A stretch of 64,000 nt of DNA from Ophiodon elongatus (GCA_016806645.1 JACSYO010002116.1:619501-683500), one strand, 5' to 3'; numbered from the stretch's first letter, positions 54,201 to 62,554 are shown. Translations and numbers: made by a program. The notes: generated by a model not told the origin, from the letters alone.

Positions 54201-57200
54201 ACACAACCTCAAGGTTGAAAAATGAATTAAAGCTGAAAACTTATTAATTAAACACATTATTCAGTTTTTTTCAGATAAGATGAGGCCATTACAGGTTGAT
54301 AAATTCAAGCCTCAGACAGGCACAGGAGAAACACAAGGTATTGTATCATCTGCAGCCATGTTAACGACAGTCTCAAAGTCACTGTGGAAATTACCTCCAG
54401 CACACTACTCAGTTGAGGGTGACAGCTTTCCCTGCATCTCAAGCTGTCTTGGTCCCCGTTCAAATAAAGCCTGAAATAACACACACACTAATCTGTCAGT
54501 GTTAAAGTTAATCAAAATTTAATGAACTCACTGTCATCTTGTGGTTAAGAGGATTTGGGATTATTGAGGAGTGCTGCAACAAAATAGCAGTAAATTACCT
54601 CTTGGATAGCATGACAGTAGTGGTTTAATGAAGCAAAGGCAAGTGGGTGTCATGTATTACTGTCACTTTGTGTATCCAGATTAATTTAAAAACATTAAGC
54701 CAAGGATATGTGTTTAAACAGTCTTTATGTGGAATTGGGCGGCAACAATATGATCACTGGAAATTAAATTTAAGGAACAGTTTGACATTTTGGGCATGAA
54801 TAGATATCACTCTCATACCTGTTTGATGAATAGAAGACGCCAGCACCTCTCAAGTTTAATTTACTCTTTTTGTCATTTCAATACTTGTTTTTGTTAATGT
54901 TAATGCTTTGTTATGTTCATTATTGAGCTTTAGAGGTGCCGGTTGATTGATTTTGTTATCATTTAAAGGAGCCAGCCTAACTGTTCCCCCGTTTCTAGTT
55001 CTAGTTTATTTCAAGCTAAACCAGCGGCTCAGAACAGTCTTGTGCTGTGATTGTAATGCTACACAGTAGTTACAGAAAAGGTTAACAATTTATTTAATGA
55101 CGTAGATTAGCCCAAAGGTCGACTATCTAAGAATTGTCCTCACATGATTAGGGCTGATTTAAAACAGTAGATTGCTATTCGAGCCATTTTCAACCATGAA
55201 TTGCCGATTTTTAGGAAGGAAAAGACCGTCCATGTTCAGGTGGTGAGTCTTTATAGCTGGAGGCTATACCAGACTCAGGTGTGGCTCATCAGCTGATGAT
55301 CAACATCATTAAAGAAAGAGCTTTTGGAGGAGTGTTTTCAAAAAGGAGCTTTTTTCCAGTGTTCTTTGCATGATGTTCGTTCTGTAATGTTCTTTCAGAG
55401 AATTGTGTTTCCATTTCGAGTAAAATGTACGACAAAAGGCTTTAGAGCGTGGTGACCTTGTGTTTAACAGGTCGCTGCCACCCCGTTGTTTGGTCTCGGT
55501 GTTCTCCGTGTTTTTGTCTTTATAACTTTAACCCTCACATTATCTTTTCAGTTCATCAAAGTAAATTGTGACTATTTTGGTTGCCTAAAAATGTCTTATT
55601 TAGCTTTCGGTTGTACTTAAATCCCCTCTCTCATGTCACTTTTGGTTGCAAAATGCCAAACTCAAGGCTTCAAAACGGCAGCTCACAAACCAATGGAGGA
55701 CGTCACACTGACTATGTCCACTGCTGTTATGGGCAAGCTCATGGCTGCTGCTTTGCACTGCGCTCATTCGGGAGTTACAGACGCCATTCCGAACCGACAA
55801 CGTCGTCGCACTGGCAACATTTACATGCAACAAATATTCAATTTTTTGCCCTTATTCCGAAAAAGACAATATTCCTAATAAGCTGTTTACATGGCTAATG
55901 AAAATAAATATTCCACTAATATTGCCGTTTACATGCAGCCGTGCATATTACGATTCACGTAAAACGACCAAATGCCGCCGCATCCTCATCACCGGGCCAG
56001 TGGATCCCCCGTCGACACCATGGCCGGCTGTGTTTGACAAGGTCCATGCCCCAACATGTTGTTTATCACGTCAAACTATTGAAAGTGGAACGACAGAAGC
56101 CGATTTTGTCCGTTTGCTTCTTTGCATTAAAATATGTTTTTTCAAAGTTTTTCACCAGTGGCGGACTTGTTCGACCGTGCGAACACGGCCTCCCACTTTC
56201 ATTCCTTCAACCACCTTCGCTAAAAGGTCGTTGTTGCAATACTTGTGTTTATCCCAAAACCTGTTGATATCATAATGCTTAGGTGTTTTTTTCCTTCCGT
56301 CCAGAAATATGAGCTTTTCTTTTAAGCATGCATCTCTACTCCAGCTTTGAAAATTATCGGCTAATTGGTTTGTGTTCAACGCACTAAGCTGGTCGTAAAC
56401 AGGAAAGAGGCCATGTGTCGCCGTAAAAACGCCTGTTGAGATGCATATTCCGAATGCGCTGCATACATGTCCAACAATGCTCCTAAAACCTGAATAATAT
56501 CGGCAAGTCAATTTTCAAAACGGAATTTGATGTTTACATGAGCCATATCAATTTCGTAATATTGTTGTATTCGTAATAATAGTCAAATATGAGTGTTCAT
56601 GCAAAAGAAGTCCCTGTTAGCTCCGTCAGCGCTGTTGCCTTTGTTTGCACTGTTGGGACCTTTAGCTGCGAGTTGCCGGTTCAGCAGTCGCCACGTTCAG
56701 AGCTGTGGGGAGGCAATACCTCTGCTATGATTATCAAACACAATACCTCTGCTATGATTATCAAACACAATACCTCTGCTATGATTATCAAACACAATAC
56801 CTCTGCTGTGATTATCAAACACAATACCTCTGCTATGATTATCAAACACAATACCTCTGCTATGATTATCAAACACAATACCTCTGCTATGATTATCAAA
56901 CACAATACCTCTGCTGTGATTATCAAACACAATACCTCTGCTGTGATGATCAAACACAATGAACCCTTTAAGTGTCATTCACAGGCAGAATCCTCTAATT
57001 CCTGGATAGCTTCATTGTGGGTTAATTAGCCATTTGGTCAACATGTTATGATTCACAAGATAGATATTTTAAGATCTTTGTGACGTGATCTATGTTCTCC
57101 CTGACCTCATTGCGACATGGACACAAAGGCTTAACATATTTCTTTGCTGATTAGAGCTCTAAACAGTCGAGCTATTTCAATTATCTGTATTCCTCTGTGC

Positions 57201-58603
57201 TAATGGATCCATGCTCTTCAGCCAACATCCTCCTCACTCTTTCAACTACCTCTTTTCTTTGCCCATTATAATGAATGGAAAGAACATCAGATACAAATTA
57301 AAAGCTACTGGAGATTGAGAAGCAGGTTAACTTGAGGAAACGCGTATTTGTTATTTGTCATTTTAGTCAATATTTATAATATATAATATAATAATATTTA
57401 TTTAATACTTAACCTTTTATCTGTTTATGTAAACTGAATCTTTTTAAACAAATTGTTCTTTCAGCAGACTTTTTTAGCCCTGTAAACAGCCCAAAGTCAT
57501 TTCTTTGTTATATCTTCTAAAACCTCAAGGAATCTGGGACTTTACTCCTGTGGACAGCTTCTTTTAAAACTGAGTCGTTAAAACTGATTAAACTAGACGG
57601 TTGCTATTACAAAATGAGCTGGTCGCTGAAGCAAGGGACCTGAATTATTCACAAAACATCCTGGGGATACGCTGGGTTCAGCCCAACTCATGAGGCTCAG
57701 TCTGCTTTGATTGCAAAATACCAGGCTGAAGCCATAAGAGGAGAATTTCAGCTGTGCATTCTAATTCTGCTAATGTTGCTCGAAAGGTATATAGTTGTTC
57801 AATGATTGAGGCTCTTCTTGTGCAGAAACACACTCAACAGATTTAAATAATTTCTTGGCACTCTGCTCGTGTCCTTGTAGTGCCATTTTCTTTATGTGTG
57901 TCTTTATTGCTACTTTCTGGATAATCTCCAGATCGTTGTGAGTGCTGCTCTGGGAGAGGGAGCCTCTTCTTCCTCCTATGTTGCTCTCCCGAAGGTTTCT
58001 TTCTTTTTTTTACTCCCTTTTAAAGGGCTTATTTCAGGGGAGTTTTTCCTGTTCCGATGTGAGGTCCCAGGACAGAGGATGTCGTATGTGTATAGATTGT
58101 AAAGCCCTCTGAGGCAAATTTGGGATTTTAGGCTATGCAAAATAAATTGAATTAAATTACATTGAATTGCTCTAGTGGCTCAGAGACAACAATATAACAT
58201 TAAGTATTACGTTGATTGCTGATGATCCTCAGGCTTGCATTGTGCGTCGGTCCCCGCCACGGCTTCATTGATTCATTGAACGCTGACGCTGGCGCACTGA
58301 TGGCTGCCGCTTCTCCCTCCGAATTTTAGCTTTTATCCCCTTCGTACAGTATCTTTGAGTTTTTCTAACAGAGCCTTCTCCATAGCTGCCCCCTCCCTCT
58401 GGAACTCTCTCCCCAAACACATCCGAGACTGCACTGACCTTTCGATATTCAAAACACAAATCAAAACCCACCTTTTCTGAAGTGCTTTTAATTTATGACT
58501 CCTGTATGTTCCATGTTTTTAATGTATAGCTCTTTTATGATGATTTTGATGTTTTGTAAAGTGCCTTTGAGAAGAATTGTGAAAAGTGCTATATAAATAA
58601 AAT

Positions 58604-58637
<34 letters not shown>

Positions 58638-61378
58638 GTAACTTTAACATTTTACTTTGGCTGGTATAAGTAAGAGAGGAGGCCTTCCTCTATCATCATT
58701 ACCTCAAATGAAAATTAAAAAAATACTTATTTACTTAGTTTTGCCATGTTCTGTGCCATAACATACACATGGCCTATATAACTTATAACTTACAGTTTGT
58801 TAAGTAACAGTCATAATTTAATTGTACTTCTATTTCCATATGAACGCTCAACCTTTGGTGAGCAGCATTATTGATTTAAAAGGACTGCGACCACTCAGAT
58901 AAATGACTGCAAAGAGACACAAAAGTACGGATGATGCAATCGTGCGATTTGTAGTGTGTTTTACATGTCTCTATAATAAATCCATGGTTTCTATGCAGAT
59001 ACACTAAAATGAAGACCGCCACCAACATCTACATCTTCAACCTCGCTCTGGCCGACGCCTTGGTAACCACCACGCTACCATTCCAGAGCGTCGACTACCT
59101 GATGGGGAACTGGCCGTTTGGAGACATAGTGTGCAAGATGGTGATGTCCATCGACTACTACAACATGTTCACCTCTATCTTCACACTCACCACCATGAGC
59201 ATTGACCGCTACATCGCTGTGTGCCACCCAGTCAAAGCGCTGGACTTCAGGACACCGCGTAACGCCAAGATTGTCAACGTCTGCAACTGGATTCTCTCCT
59301 CGGCCATCGGGTTGCCTGTAATGTTCATGGCCTCCACCGCTGCCCCTCGTAAGCATGTGCACACACAAGCACCATTATACCTACACTGCAAAGGGGATTG
59401 GGTTTGGACTTTGCATAACAAGCCTTTAAATATTCAGGATCTGATGCATAATTAGATATACTGTATATCCTTTATGACAGCCACAATAAATAGATGAAAT
59501 TAGCTTCTGGGAAATTGGCTTGAAACTAATCCCAACATTTGTATAGAAAAAAACAGAAAAAAATCGAATAGAGAGAGTGGTCAGCTCAAAACTTTGCATC
59601 CAACTCTCAAGTAGTAACCATGTATAACAGTGCTCAATTATTTTTTAGTCCTTGGAAGACGATGAGTTCAACAAGGTCTCGCTCTGAGTACAAGCACAAA
59701 ACAGGAAGAAAACACACTGAGTTCATTCACTGCATTCCAGCTTTAAAGAGCAATTATGTACTCCAGCAGGCTCTATAAAAGGAGACAACCCAAAAGAGTT
59801 GCTTATGTTTTTCTGTGTAGTTGCACAAAATAACCATTAAATGCTCTATGCCTCGCTGGTGACTAATATAACTGTCTGCATAGTCAAGAGGCTACCTGCA
59901 AAGTCAGGCTTCACCTCTGTGTAGTTGCAGGGATAATGGAGAGAAAACCGTCACTGAAATTGTTAAAATGTGACCTGCTTTGATTGGAGGATAGAGAGTA
60001 ATGAGAGATTTACTGACTTAGTGCAGTTTGCATGGTACTAAAAGATGTTGCTTTAGCGCCACAAAACATAGCTTTCAGACATGACAGTGGTATTTTTTGG
60101 GGCATTTTTATACCTTTATTAGAGATTTGGACAGTAGAGAGATGACAGAAAATGATGGAAGTCGCTATTTACTGACGTTTTAGAGAATAAATGATTGATC
60201 AATTAAAAATAGAAATAATTGACAACTCAAAAATAAAAAAGAGTTGTGTCCAAACAGATCAAGGAAACATATTTTAGAAGGAGGAATCACCAATGTTTAA
60301 AAAGAGCAAGACAAGTAATAATAATAGTGGTTAATAACTAATTTAGAAATGTCTCGTGTGGAAGTAATACATGTTTGCATCTGTATTTACCTTTAAAAAT
60401 ATATCTTGTTGTGCCCATCACAATCTCCTCACTCTGCACAGCTGACTGCAAGCTAATATTCCCCAACCCCGCTTGGTACTGGGACATCCTGCTGAAGATC
60501 TGCGTGTTTATCTTTGCCTTCATCATGCCTGTGCTCATCATCACCGTCTGCTACGGCCTCATGATCCTCCGGCTGAAGAGTGTGCGCATGCTGTCGGGCT
60601 CCCAGGTGAAGAAAAATATTTTTCTTTAACAAATTTGGGTCAATAAAAGTGCATACAGTGAGTAATTCTGTACAGTGTTTTGTGCCAAAGGATTTTAATT
60701 AGATCCAAATGGATATTTTAGAATGGAAGCATTGTGATAATTTTGAGAAATCTTAACCGTTCGGGCGTACCAACTACATGACCTCCGCTATTTACACAAT
60801 AACTAATTGATTTATTCTTCAGAATAATGAAGCAAAATACAAAGTTGCCCAGAGCTTGCATGGAAATACGAGAGACATTTCTCAAGAGAAAGCAATTAGT
60901 GAAAAACAACTTAAGCCTGGGGTTGTGGCTCAGTTTTAATTCATTGCAGTAATGCACAAAAAGACTCAACACTATTTTGAGAAAATGCACCAAACGCTGG
61001 CTCCAGACATGTGTTTATTCTAATAAAGATGTATTCATTTACAGTTGATAAAAATGTAAAATCAAAGTGGTTGAAAATATGATTTATTCCTTAGACACAA
61101 TTGTACTTTTTTTGACCACTTTTCTTCCTTTTCCTCATCCCATTACATTTCTCTCTTCCTTTTGATCCTCTCCCCTTGACTTCTCCTCTCATCCCCCTCT
61201 AACCATCTCTCCCATAATGTCTCTCATCCTTCACTCTCCCCTGGGACTCCTCGGCCATTATATCTTCCCTACCTCGCCTTTCTCTGCTGCTTTCCTCTTT
61301 GTACTTTTTTTCATCCCTCTTGTTGTACTCCCACTTATCCCCCAACACTAAATCTACTGCCTCCTTCACCCCCTGCCC

Positions 61379-61431
<53 letters not shown>

Positions 61432-62554
61432 AGAAGGACAGGAACCTGCGTCGAATCACCCGTATGGTCCTGGTGGTGGTTGCTGTCTTTATCGTATGCT
61501 GGACACCTATCCACATCTATGTCATCATCACAGCTCTGATCGATATCCCCAACTCCACGCTGCAGTCTATCACCTGGCACTTCTGCATTACCCTTGGATA
61601 CGCCAACAGGTTCGCACGACGCATCAGCCTTAGACAAATATATTCACTGTCATATTGAAACTATTAGTTCTAAAACGTCAGGAGGAGATAAATTAGTAAA
61701 GCTTGGTTAAGTCTTGATGAAACGATGCTCTTCATACAAAAACAACGTGTGTTTTACAGATAAGATCAAATGGTATTGACTTTTTGATCATGAACATTTG
61801 TTGGTTTATGGTTTTATACAATGATTTAAGTTGACTTGTAGTTTTCACAACCCACGTTATACTGTAAATAAAGGGAACATTATATTGCAGATTTTTTATA
61901 GTTAAACTGTGAACTTGTTTTTGTCTCATGCAGCAGTCTGAACCCAATTCTTTACGGCTACCTGGATGAGAACTTCAAGCGTTGTTTCCGTGAGTTCTGC
62001 ACCCCGAGTCCCTCGGTGTTGGAGATGCAGAACTCGTCTCGGACCGGAGTCACTAGCCGCAAGCTCCCACAGCGCGACCACAACAGTGCCAACACAGGAG
62101 ATAGGTCCAATCAACAGGTAGACAGAGTCTGTGTGTATAGATACCAGTACATGTATCTGGGAATCAATTGAGCAACAAGTTTGGATAGACGCTTATTATT
62201 CACCAGGAGGTTGCCTGACTGCACAGAAGTCACTTTGCCTGGCCAAGAAATAGTCAAGCATACGGCCTCCCATAAAACCACAATTTGTTTTTTGTGAGCA
62301 TGTAGGTGGACTTATTTTAAACTTTTGGACAAAGCAAATCTAGTTGTTTCCCCCCAATTTCTGGTCTTCATACTAAGCTAAGACTGTAGCTTCAAATGTA
62401 CCACTCAGACATGAGAGTGGTATCAATCGTCATTTTAGGTTAATGGCTGTGAACAGACATTCACATAAGAATAAGTATAAATATACTGCATATAACGTAA
62501 TACAAACAAACTTCTACAAACTTCTCCTCTTTCAACTTCTCTCTGCAGGTATGA
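32799..62554 (+). CDS. oprm1: Mu-type opioid receptor (six coding exons)
   Basis: Class A GPCR that binds endorphin/enkephalin peptides and opiates and signals through Gi/o at the plasma membrane. Joined exons give 384 residues. The extracellular N-tail (1-58) has sequons at N6, N22, N28, N35 and N36. Family residues are in place: N82 (1.50), D110 (2.50), Q120, C136-C210 disulfide pair, D143 (3.32 ligand anchor) with Y144, D160-R161-Y162, K226, C285-W286-T287-P288, H290, W311, Y319 and N325-P-I-L-Y329. Mu rather than delta or kappa is shown by [20 protein letters not shown] in helix 4, [20 protein letters not shown] in helix 5, W311 in loop 3 and the tail [14 protein letters not shown]. Relative to human MOR the loop before C210 is three residues shorter and the mammalian C-terminal exon sequence is replaced by Val-stop. 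The ACCATGG context supports the start. Confidence 0.93.
33170..33273. repeat. (TG)n(AG)n compound microsatellite just inside intron 1
   Basis: About 70 bp of TG followed by about 30 bp of AG, 100 bp after the exon 1 donor. With the TG tract at 32203-32273 it flanks exon 1 on both sides. Translated frames across it (Cys/Val or His/Thr runs) are not genes. Confidence 0.97.
37205..37930. mobile_element. Possible non-autonomous DNA transposon
   Basis: Near the left end there is a perfect 11-bp inverted repeat, CTCACGGACTT (37230-37240) and AAGTCCGTGAG (37258-37268). Near the right end 'taagtccctgaggg' (37872-37885) is a variant of the same word, as expected for subterminal repeats of a MITE. 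Exact ends and target-site duplication were not found, so the call is tentative. Confidence 0.35.
37883..37925 (+). repeat. Telomere-like, G-quadruplex-prone tract
   Basis: Successive units TTCAGGG, TTTGAGGG, TTCAGGG, TTAGAGGG, TTTAGGGGGG follow a first GGG. Six or more GGG runs are separated by 4-5 bases, which satisfies the usual G-quadruplex pattern. The units resemble degenerate vertebrate telomere repeats (TTAGGG). Confidence 0.7.
39798..40370 (-). mobile_element. Solo LTR (573 bp), reverse orientation
   Basis: Read on the - strand it starts TGTCACGGCTC and ends GGTCGGTTC's complement ... CCATAACA; on the + strand the ends are TGTTATGG and CCGTGACA, an inverted pair differing by transitions. 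Flanking 5-mers are CCTCG (39793-39797) and CCTTG (40371-40375), a target-site duplication with one C-to-T change at a CpG. An AATAAA (complement of 39866-39871) sits about 70 bp before the - strand 3' end, as expected in an LTR. A CA/GCAC microsatellite lies inside (about 40257-40305). No internal coding region is attached. Probably a Gypsy-type solo LTR; the family is inferred. Confidence 0.7.
40674..41403. mobile_element. Non-autonomous hAT-type transposon (730 bp MITE)
   Basis: The ends are perfect 14-bp terminal inverted repeats, CAGTAGCGGGCCGT (40674-40687) and its complement ACGGCCCGCTACTG (41390-41403). Flanks CTATGAAT (40666-40673) and CTGTGAAG (41404-41411) match at 6 of 8 positions, fitting the 8-bp target duplication of hAT elements, which also often begin with CAG. 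The interior has no transposase frame, so it must have been mobilised by an enzyme from elsewhere. Confidence 0.82.
44461..44515. repeat. (CA)n microsatellite with CG interruptions
   Basis: CA repeat broken by CGCG steps, about 55 bp. Confidence 0.95.
47522..47630 (-). repeat. Reverse copy of the 8580-9115 repeat family
   Basis: 'ccaccactttggtcctgagt', 'aagaactattggatggatt', 'ggtgatcacctgacttttca' and 'tctag' are the reverse complement of words near the end of the copy at 8580-9115 (compare 'gctagatgaaaag', 'tcaggggattgcc', 'agtggtgga'). Confidence 0.55.
49600..50040 (+). repeat. Dispersed teleost repeat (uncertain class)
   Basis: 'ggaccatggggccatggcat', 'cctgtcaatcacaaggtagc', 'ctaaagcataccctgcttca', 'catgctgtattgaagaagtc', 'ttgcaaccagagggctcgcc' and 'gtttaagacacttccacatt' are, in order, words of a repeat I recall as abundant in many fish genomes. 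It is long and fairly complete. The 126-aa-scale frames in it are not genes. Confidence 0.7.
50265..50289. repeat. (AT)12 microsatellite
   Basis: Uninterrupted AT dinucleotide run. Confidence 0.95.
50775..51890. mobile_element. Possible hAT-like element remnant
   Basis: Left end 'cagtggtttctcaacatttt' resembles the CAGTGGTTCTCAA ends typical of many vertebrate hAT elements. The right end 'gtcaagaaatgctaccct' is a loosely matching inverted version, and both are followed inward by 'accgccc' (50808 region and 51865 region, inverted). No transposase frame and no clear target duplication were found. Confidence 0.35.
53073..53122. repeat. Near-perfect 50-bp inverted repeat (hairpin)
   Basis: Arms 'tttgcatgtaatgccacc' (53073-53090) and 'ggtggcaaattacatgcaaa' (53103-53122) are complementary apart from two extra bases in the right arm, with a 12-base loop. 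The left arm with its flank contains ATTTGCAT, the octamer bound by POU-domain factors; the right arm has the near-octamer CATGCAAA. Too short for a normal miRNA precursor. Confidence 0.7.
53486..53866 (+). other. Unexplained 126-codon open frame, probably non-genic
   Basis: The longest open frame in intron 1 that is not built from a recognised repeat. It carries a cluster of CpGs (for example 'cggccggccgtcc') that the surrounding AT-rich DNA lacks. No signal peptide, domain or familiar motif is visible, and there is no paired splice-site evidence. It may be a fragment of an unrecognised mobile element: 'accctggtataccgtaatac' near its end recalls repeat-type sequences. I do not assign a function. 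Confidence 0.2.
54775..55040. repeat. Two ends of a dispersed teleost repeat
   Basis: 'ggaacagtttgacattttgg' and 'gatatcactctcatacctgt' (54775-54835) then, inverted, 'tttagaggtgccggttgatt' and 'cctaactgttcccccgtttc' with 'caagctaaaccagcggct' (54931-55030). A further copy of the second part is at 62336-62432. Recognised from recalled fish repeats and from the internal match. Confidence 0.55.
55640..55800 (+). repeat. Dispersed teleost repeat copy
   Basis: 'aactcaaggcttcaaaacgg' and 'acaaaccaatggaggacgtc' match in altered form the repeat edge at window positions 1-50. Class uncertain. Confidence 0.5.
55815..56605 (-). mobile_element. Remnant of a DNA transposon carrying a Myb/SANT-like gene
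   Basis: Both ends carry words such as 'tttacatg', 'aatattc' and 'ttattccga' (55820-55935) that recur inverted at 56525-56600, suggesting long imperfect inverted ends. Between them the - strand codes for a Myb/SANT-like fragment. PIF/Harbinger elements of fish encode a transposase and a separate Myb-like protein, so this is a plausible deleted Harbinger-type element. Assignment is inference. Confidence 0.4.
56152..56511 (-). pseudogene. Myb/SANT-like DNA-binding domain fragment
   Basis: Open for 119 codons. The C-terminal part reads [20 protein letters not shown] then [20 protein letters not shown] then VRHW, resembling the L-(x)-I-A-(x)-G-(x)-RT-x-EQ-x-R-x-K-W pattern of Myb/SANT-like domains, where tryptophans and the R-T-x-EQ helix pack the three-helix fold. 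It ends at TGA right after VRHW; sense in another frame continues, so it is broken. No Met-start evidence. The presumed role is binding transposon ends with a transposase that is absent here. Confidence 0.4.
56715..56957. repeat. 27-bp minisatellite, nine exact-length units
   Basis: Unit begins 'aatacctctgctatgattat' followed by 'caaacac'. Nine units of exactly 27 bp, differing only by A/G at one site (units 4, 8 and 9 have 'gctgtgat') and one extra change in unit 9. Because 27 is a multiple of 3, all frames stay open, which creates long false repeat proteins on both strands. Confidence 0.97.
57965..58165 (+). mobile_element. 3' end of a LINE-like or related fish repeat
   Basis: 'cctcctatgttgctctcccg', 'aaggtttctttct', 'ggggagtttttcctgttccg', 'gtcccaggacagaggatgtc', 'ttgtaaagccctctgaggca' and the A/T-rich tail 'caaaataaattgaattaaat' are typical of an abundant fish retroposon 3' end. 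Truncated at its left side as usual for retroposed copies. Confidence 0.6.
58350..58640 (+). mobile_element. L2-clade LINE, 3' fragment
   Basis: A frame at 58373-58480 reads [20 protein letters not shown] then [12 protein letters not shown] and stop, the usual C-terminus of L2/CR1-group LINE polyproteins. It is followed by the typical 3' tail 'tttgtaaagtgcctttgaga' and 'agtgctatataaataaaatg' and a growing ATT microsatellite (58608-58636). A 5'-truncated dead copy 360 bp before exon 2. Confidence 0.85.
58999..59348 (+). CDS. oprm1: oprm1 coding exon 2 (helices 2-4)
   Basis: 350 bp. Acceptor tttctatgcag|A completes Arg91; encodes residues 91-207 plus one base. Contains ICL1 YTKMKTATN, helix 2 with D110, conserved C136, helix 3 with D143-Y144 and D160-R161-Y162, ICL2 [11 protein letters not shown] and helix 4 [17 protein letters not shown]. 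Donor CTC|gtaagc at 59349. Mammalian exon 2 is 353 bp, ending in the same phase, so it is one codon shorter here. Confidence 0.95.
59349..60441. other. oprm1 intron 2
   Basis: 1093 bp, GT-AG. Contains common fish repeat scraps: 'cagacatgacagtggtat' (about 60077-60094, also near 62409 and inverted near 1065) and 'ggcatttttataccttta' with 'ggacagtagagagatgacag' (60102-60148). No gene inside. Confidence 0.8.
60442..60605 (+). CDS. oprm1: oprm1 coding exon 3 (loop 2, helix 5)
   Basis: 164 bp. Acceptor ctctgcacag|CT completes Pro208; codes [15 protein letters not shown] with the disulfide Cys C210, helix 5 ([20 protein letters not shown]) and ICL3 start [12 protein letters not shown]. Ends in phase 0 at donor CAG|gtgaag. 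Corresponds to the first third of mammalian exon 3. The Q262 at the junction replaces the Lys of the mammalian SGSKEKD. Confidence 0.93.
60606..61430. other. oprm1 intron 3, ending in a microsatellite acceptor
   Basis: 825 bp, absent at this position from mammalian OPRM1 as I know it. The last 280 bp (61110-61380) are strongly C/T-rich, then (CA)24 (61382-61429) and a G that completes the splice-acceptor AG. Candidate branch A residues lie in 'caacactaaatctactgc' near 61343-61361. Confidence 0.85.
61382..61429. repeat. (CA)24 microsatellite forming the exon 4 splice acceptor
   Basis: 24 perfect CA units whose last A plus G61430 form the acceptor dinucleotide of oprm1 exon 4. There is no unique sequence between repeat and exon. 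Confidence 0.97.
61431..61609 (+). CDS. oprm1: oprm1 coding exon 4 (helix 6, loop 3, helix 7 start)
   Basis: 179 bp. Begins in phase 0 with [20 protein letters not shown], includes C285-W286-T287-P288 and H290, loop 3 [12 protein letters not shown]311, I315 and Y319, and ends two bases into Ser322. Donor CAG|gttcgc is weak (only +1, +2 and +5 fit the consensus), but it is the only one that keeps NSSLNP intact across the junction. Read-through of this donor would add about 16 residues and stop within helix 7. Confidence 0.93.
61934..62117 (+). CDS. oprm1: oprm1 coding exon 5 (helix 7, helix 8, C-tail)
   Basis: 184 bp. Acceptor catgcag|C completes Ser322; codes [20 protein letters not shown] with N325-P-x-x-Y329, then the Ser/Thr-rich tail ending DRSNQQ (383). 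The NSANT piece aligns with the STANT phosphorylation region of mammalian MOR. Donor CAG|gtagac, phase 0. If the donor is not used, 17 more codons (starting [10 protein letters not shown]) follow to a TGA at 62169-62171, a possible alternative C-terminus. Confidence 0.93.
62118..62548. other. oprm1 intron 5
   Basis: 431 bp with a good polypyrimidine tract ('cttctcctctttcaacttct') before its acceptor ctctgcag. It contains a copy of a dispersed fish repeat (62336-62432). Confidence 0.8.
62336..62432 (+). repeat. Dispersed teleost repeat copy in intron 5
   Basis: 'agttgtttccccccaatttc', 'atactaagctaagactgtag' and 'agacatgagagtggtatcaa' match, in order, the repeat half seen at 54975-55030 and the scraps near 60076 and 1065. 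Confidence 0.55.
62549..62554 (+). CDS. oprm1: oprm1 coding exon 6: Val384 and stop
   Basis: After the acceptor ctctgcag the frame reads GTA TGA, giving Val384 and a stop. Mammalian exon 4 instead adds a dozen residues at this junction. The splice site is well supported by its pyrimidine tract. What follows the stop is unusual and is listed separately. Confidence 0.75.
   Translation, partial: V

Larger units (their letters stand above)
51891..55600. other. Intron 1, distal part: no gene recognised
   Basis: AT-rich DNA with no supported exon. It holds a 50-bp inverted repeat (53073-53122), an unexplained CpG-richer open frame (53486-53866) and two pieces of a common fish repeat (54775-55040). 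The rest shows nothing nameable. Confidence 0.5.

Noticed and set aside
56715..56957. CRISPR-like regular repeat array
   Set aside because: Units are head-to-tail with no spacers, in a vertebrate genome. It is a minisatellite.
56589..57029. Long repeat-protein frames on both strands ([13 protein letters not shown] units)
   Set aside because: They are translations of the 27-bp minisatellite. A unit length divisible by three keeps every frame open.
32799..62554. Identity as delta or kappa opioid receptor or nociceptin receptor
   Set aside because: Helix 4, loop 3 Trp311, helix 5 and the C-tail match the mu type; the delta and kappa signature residues in these places are absent.
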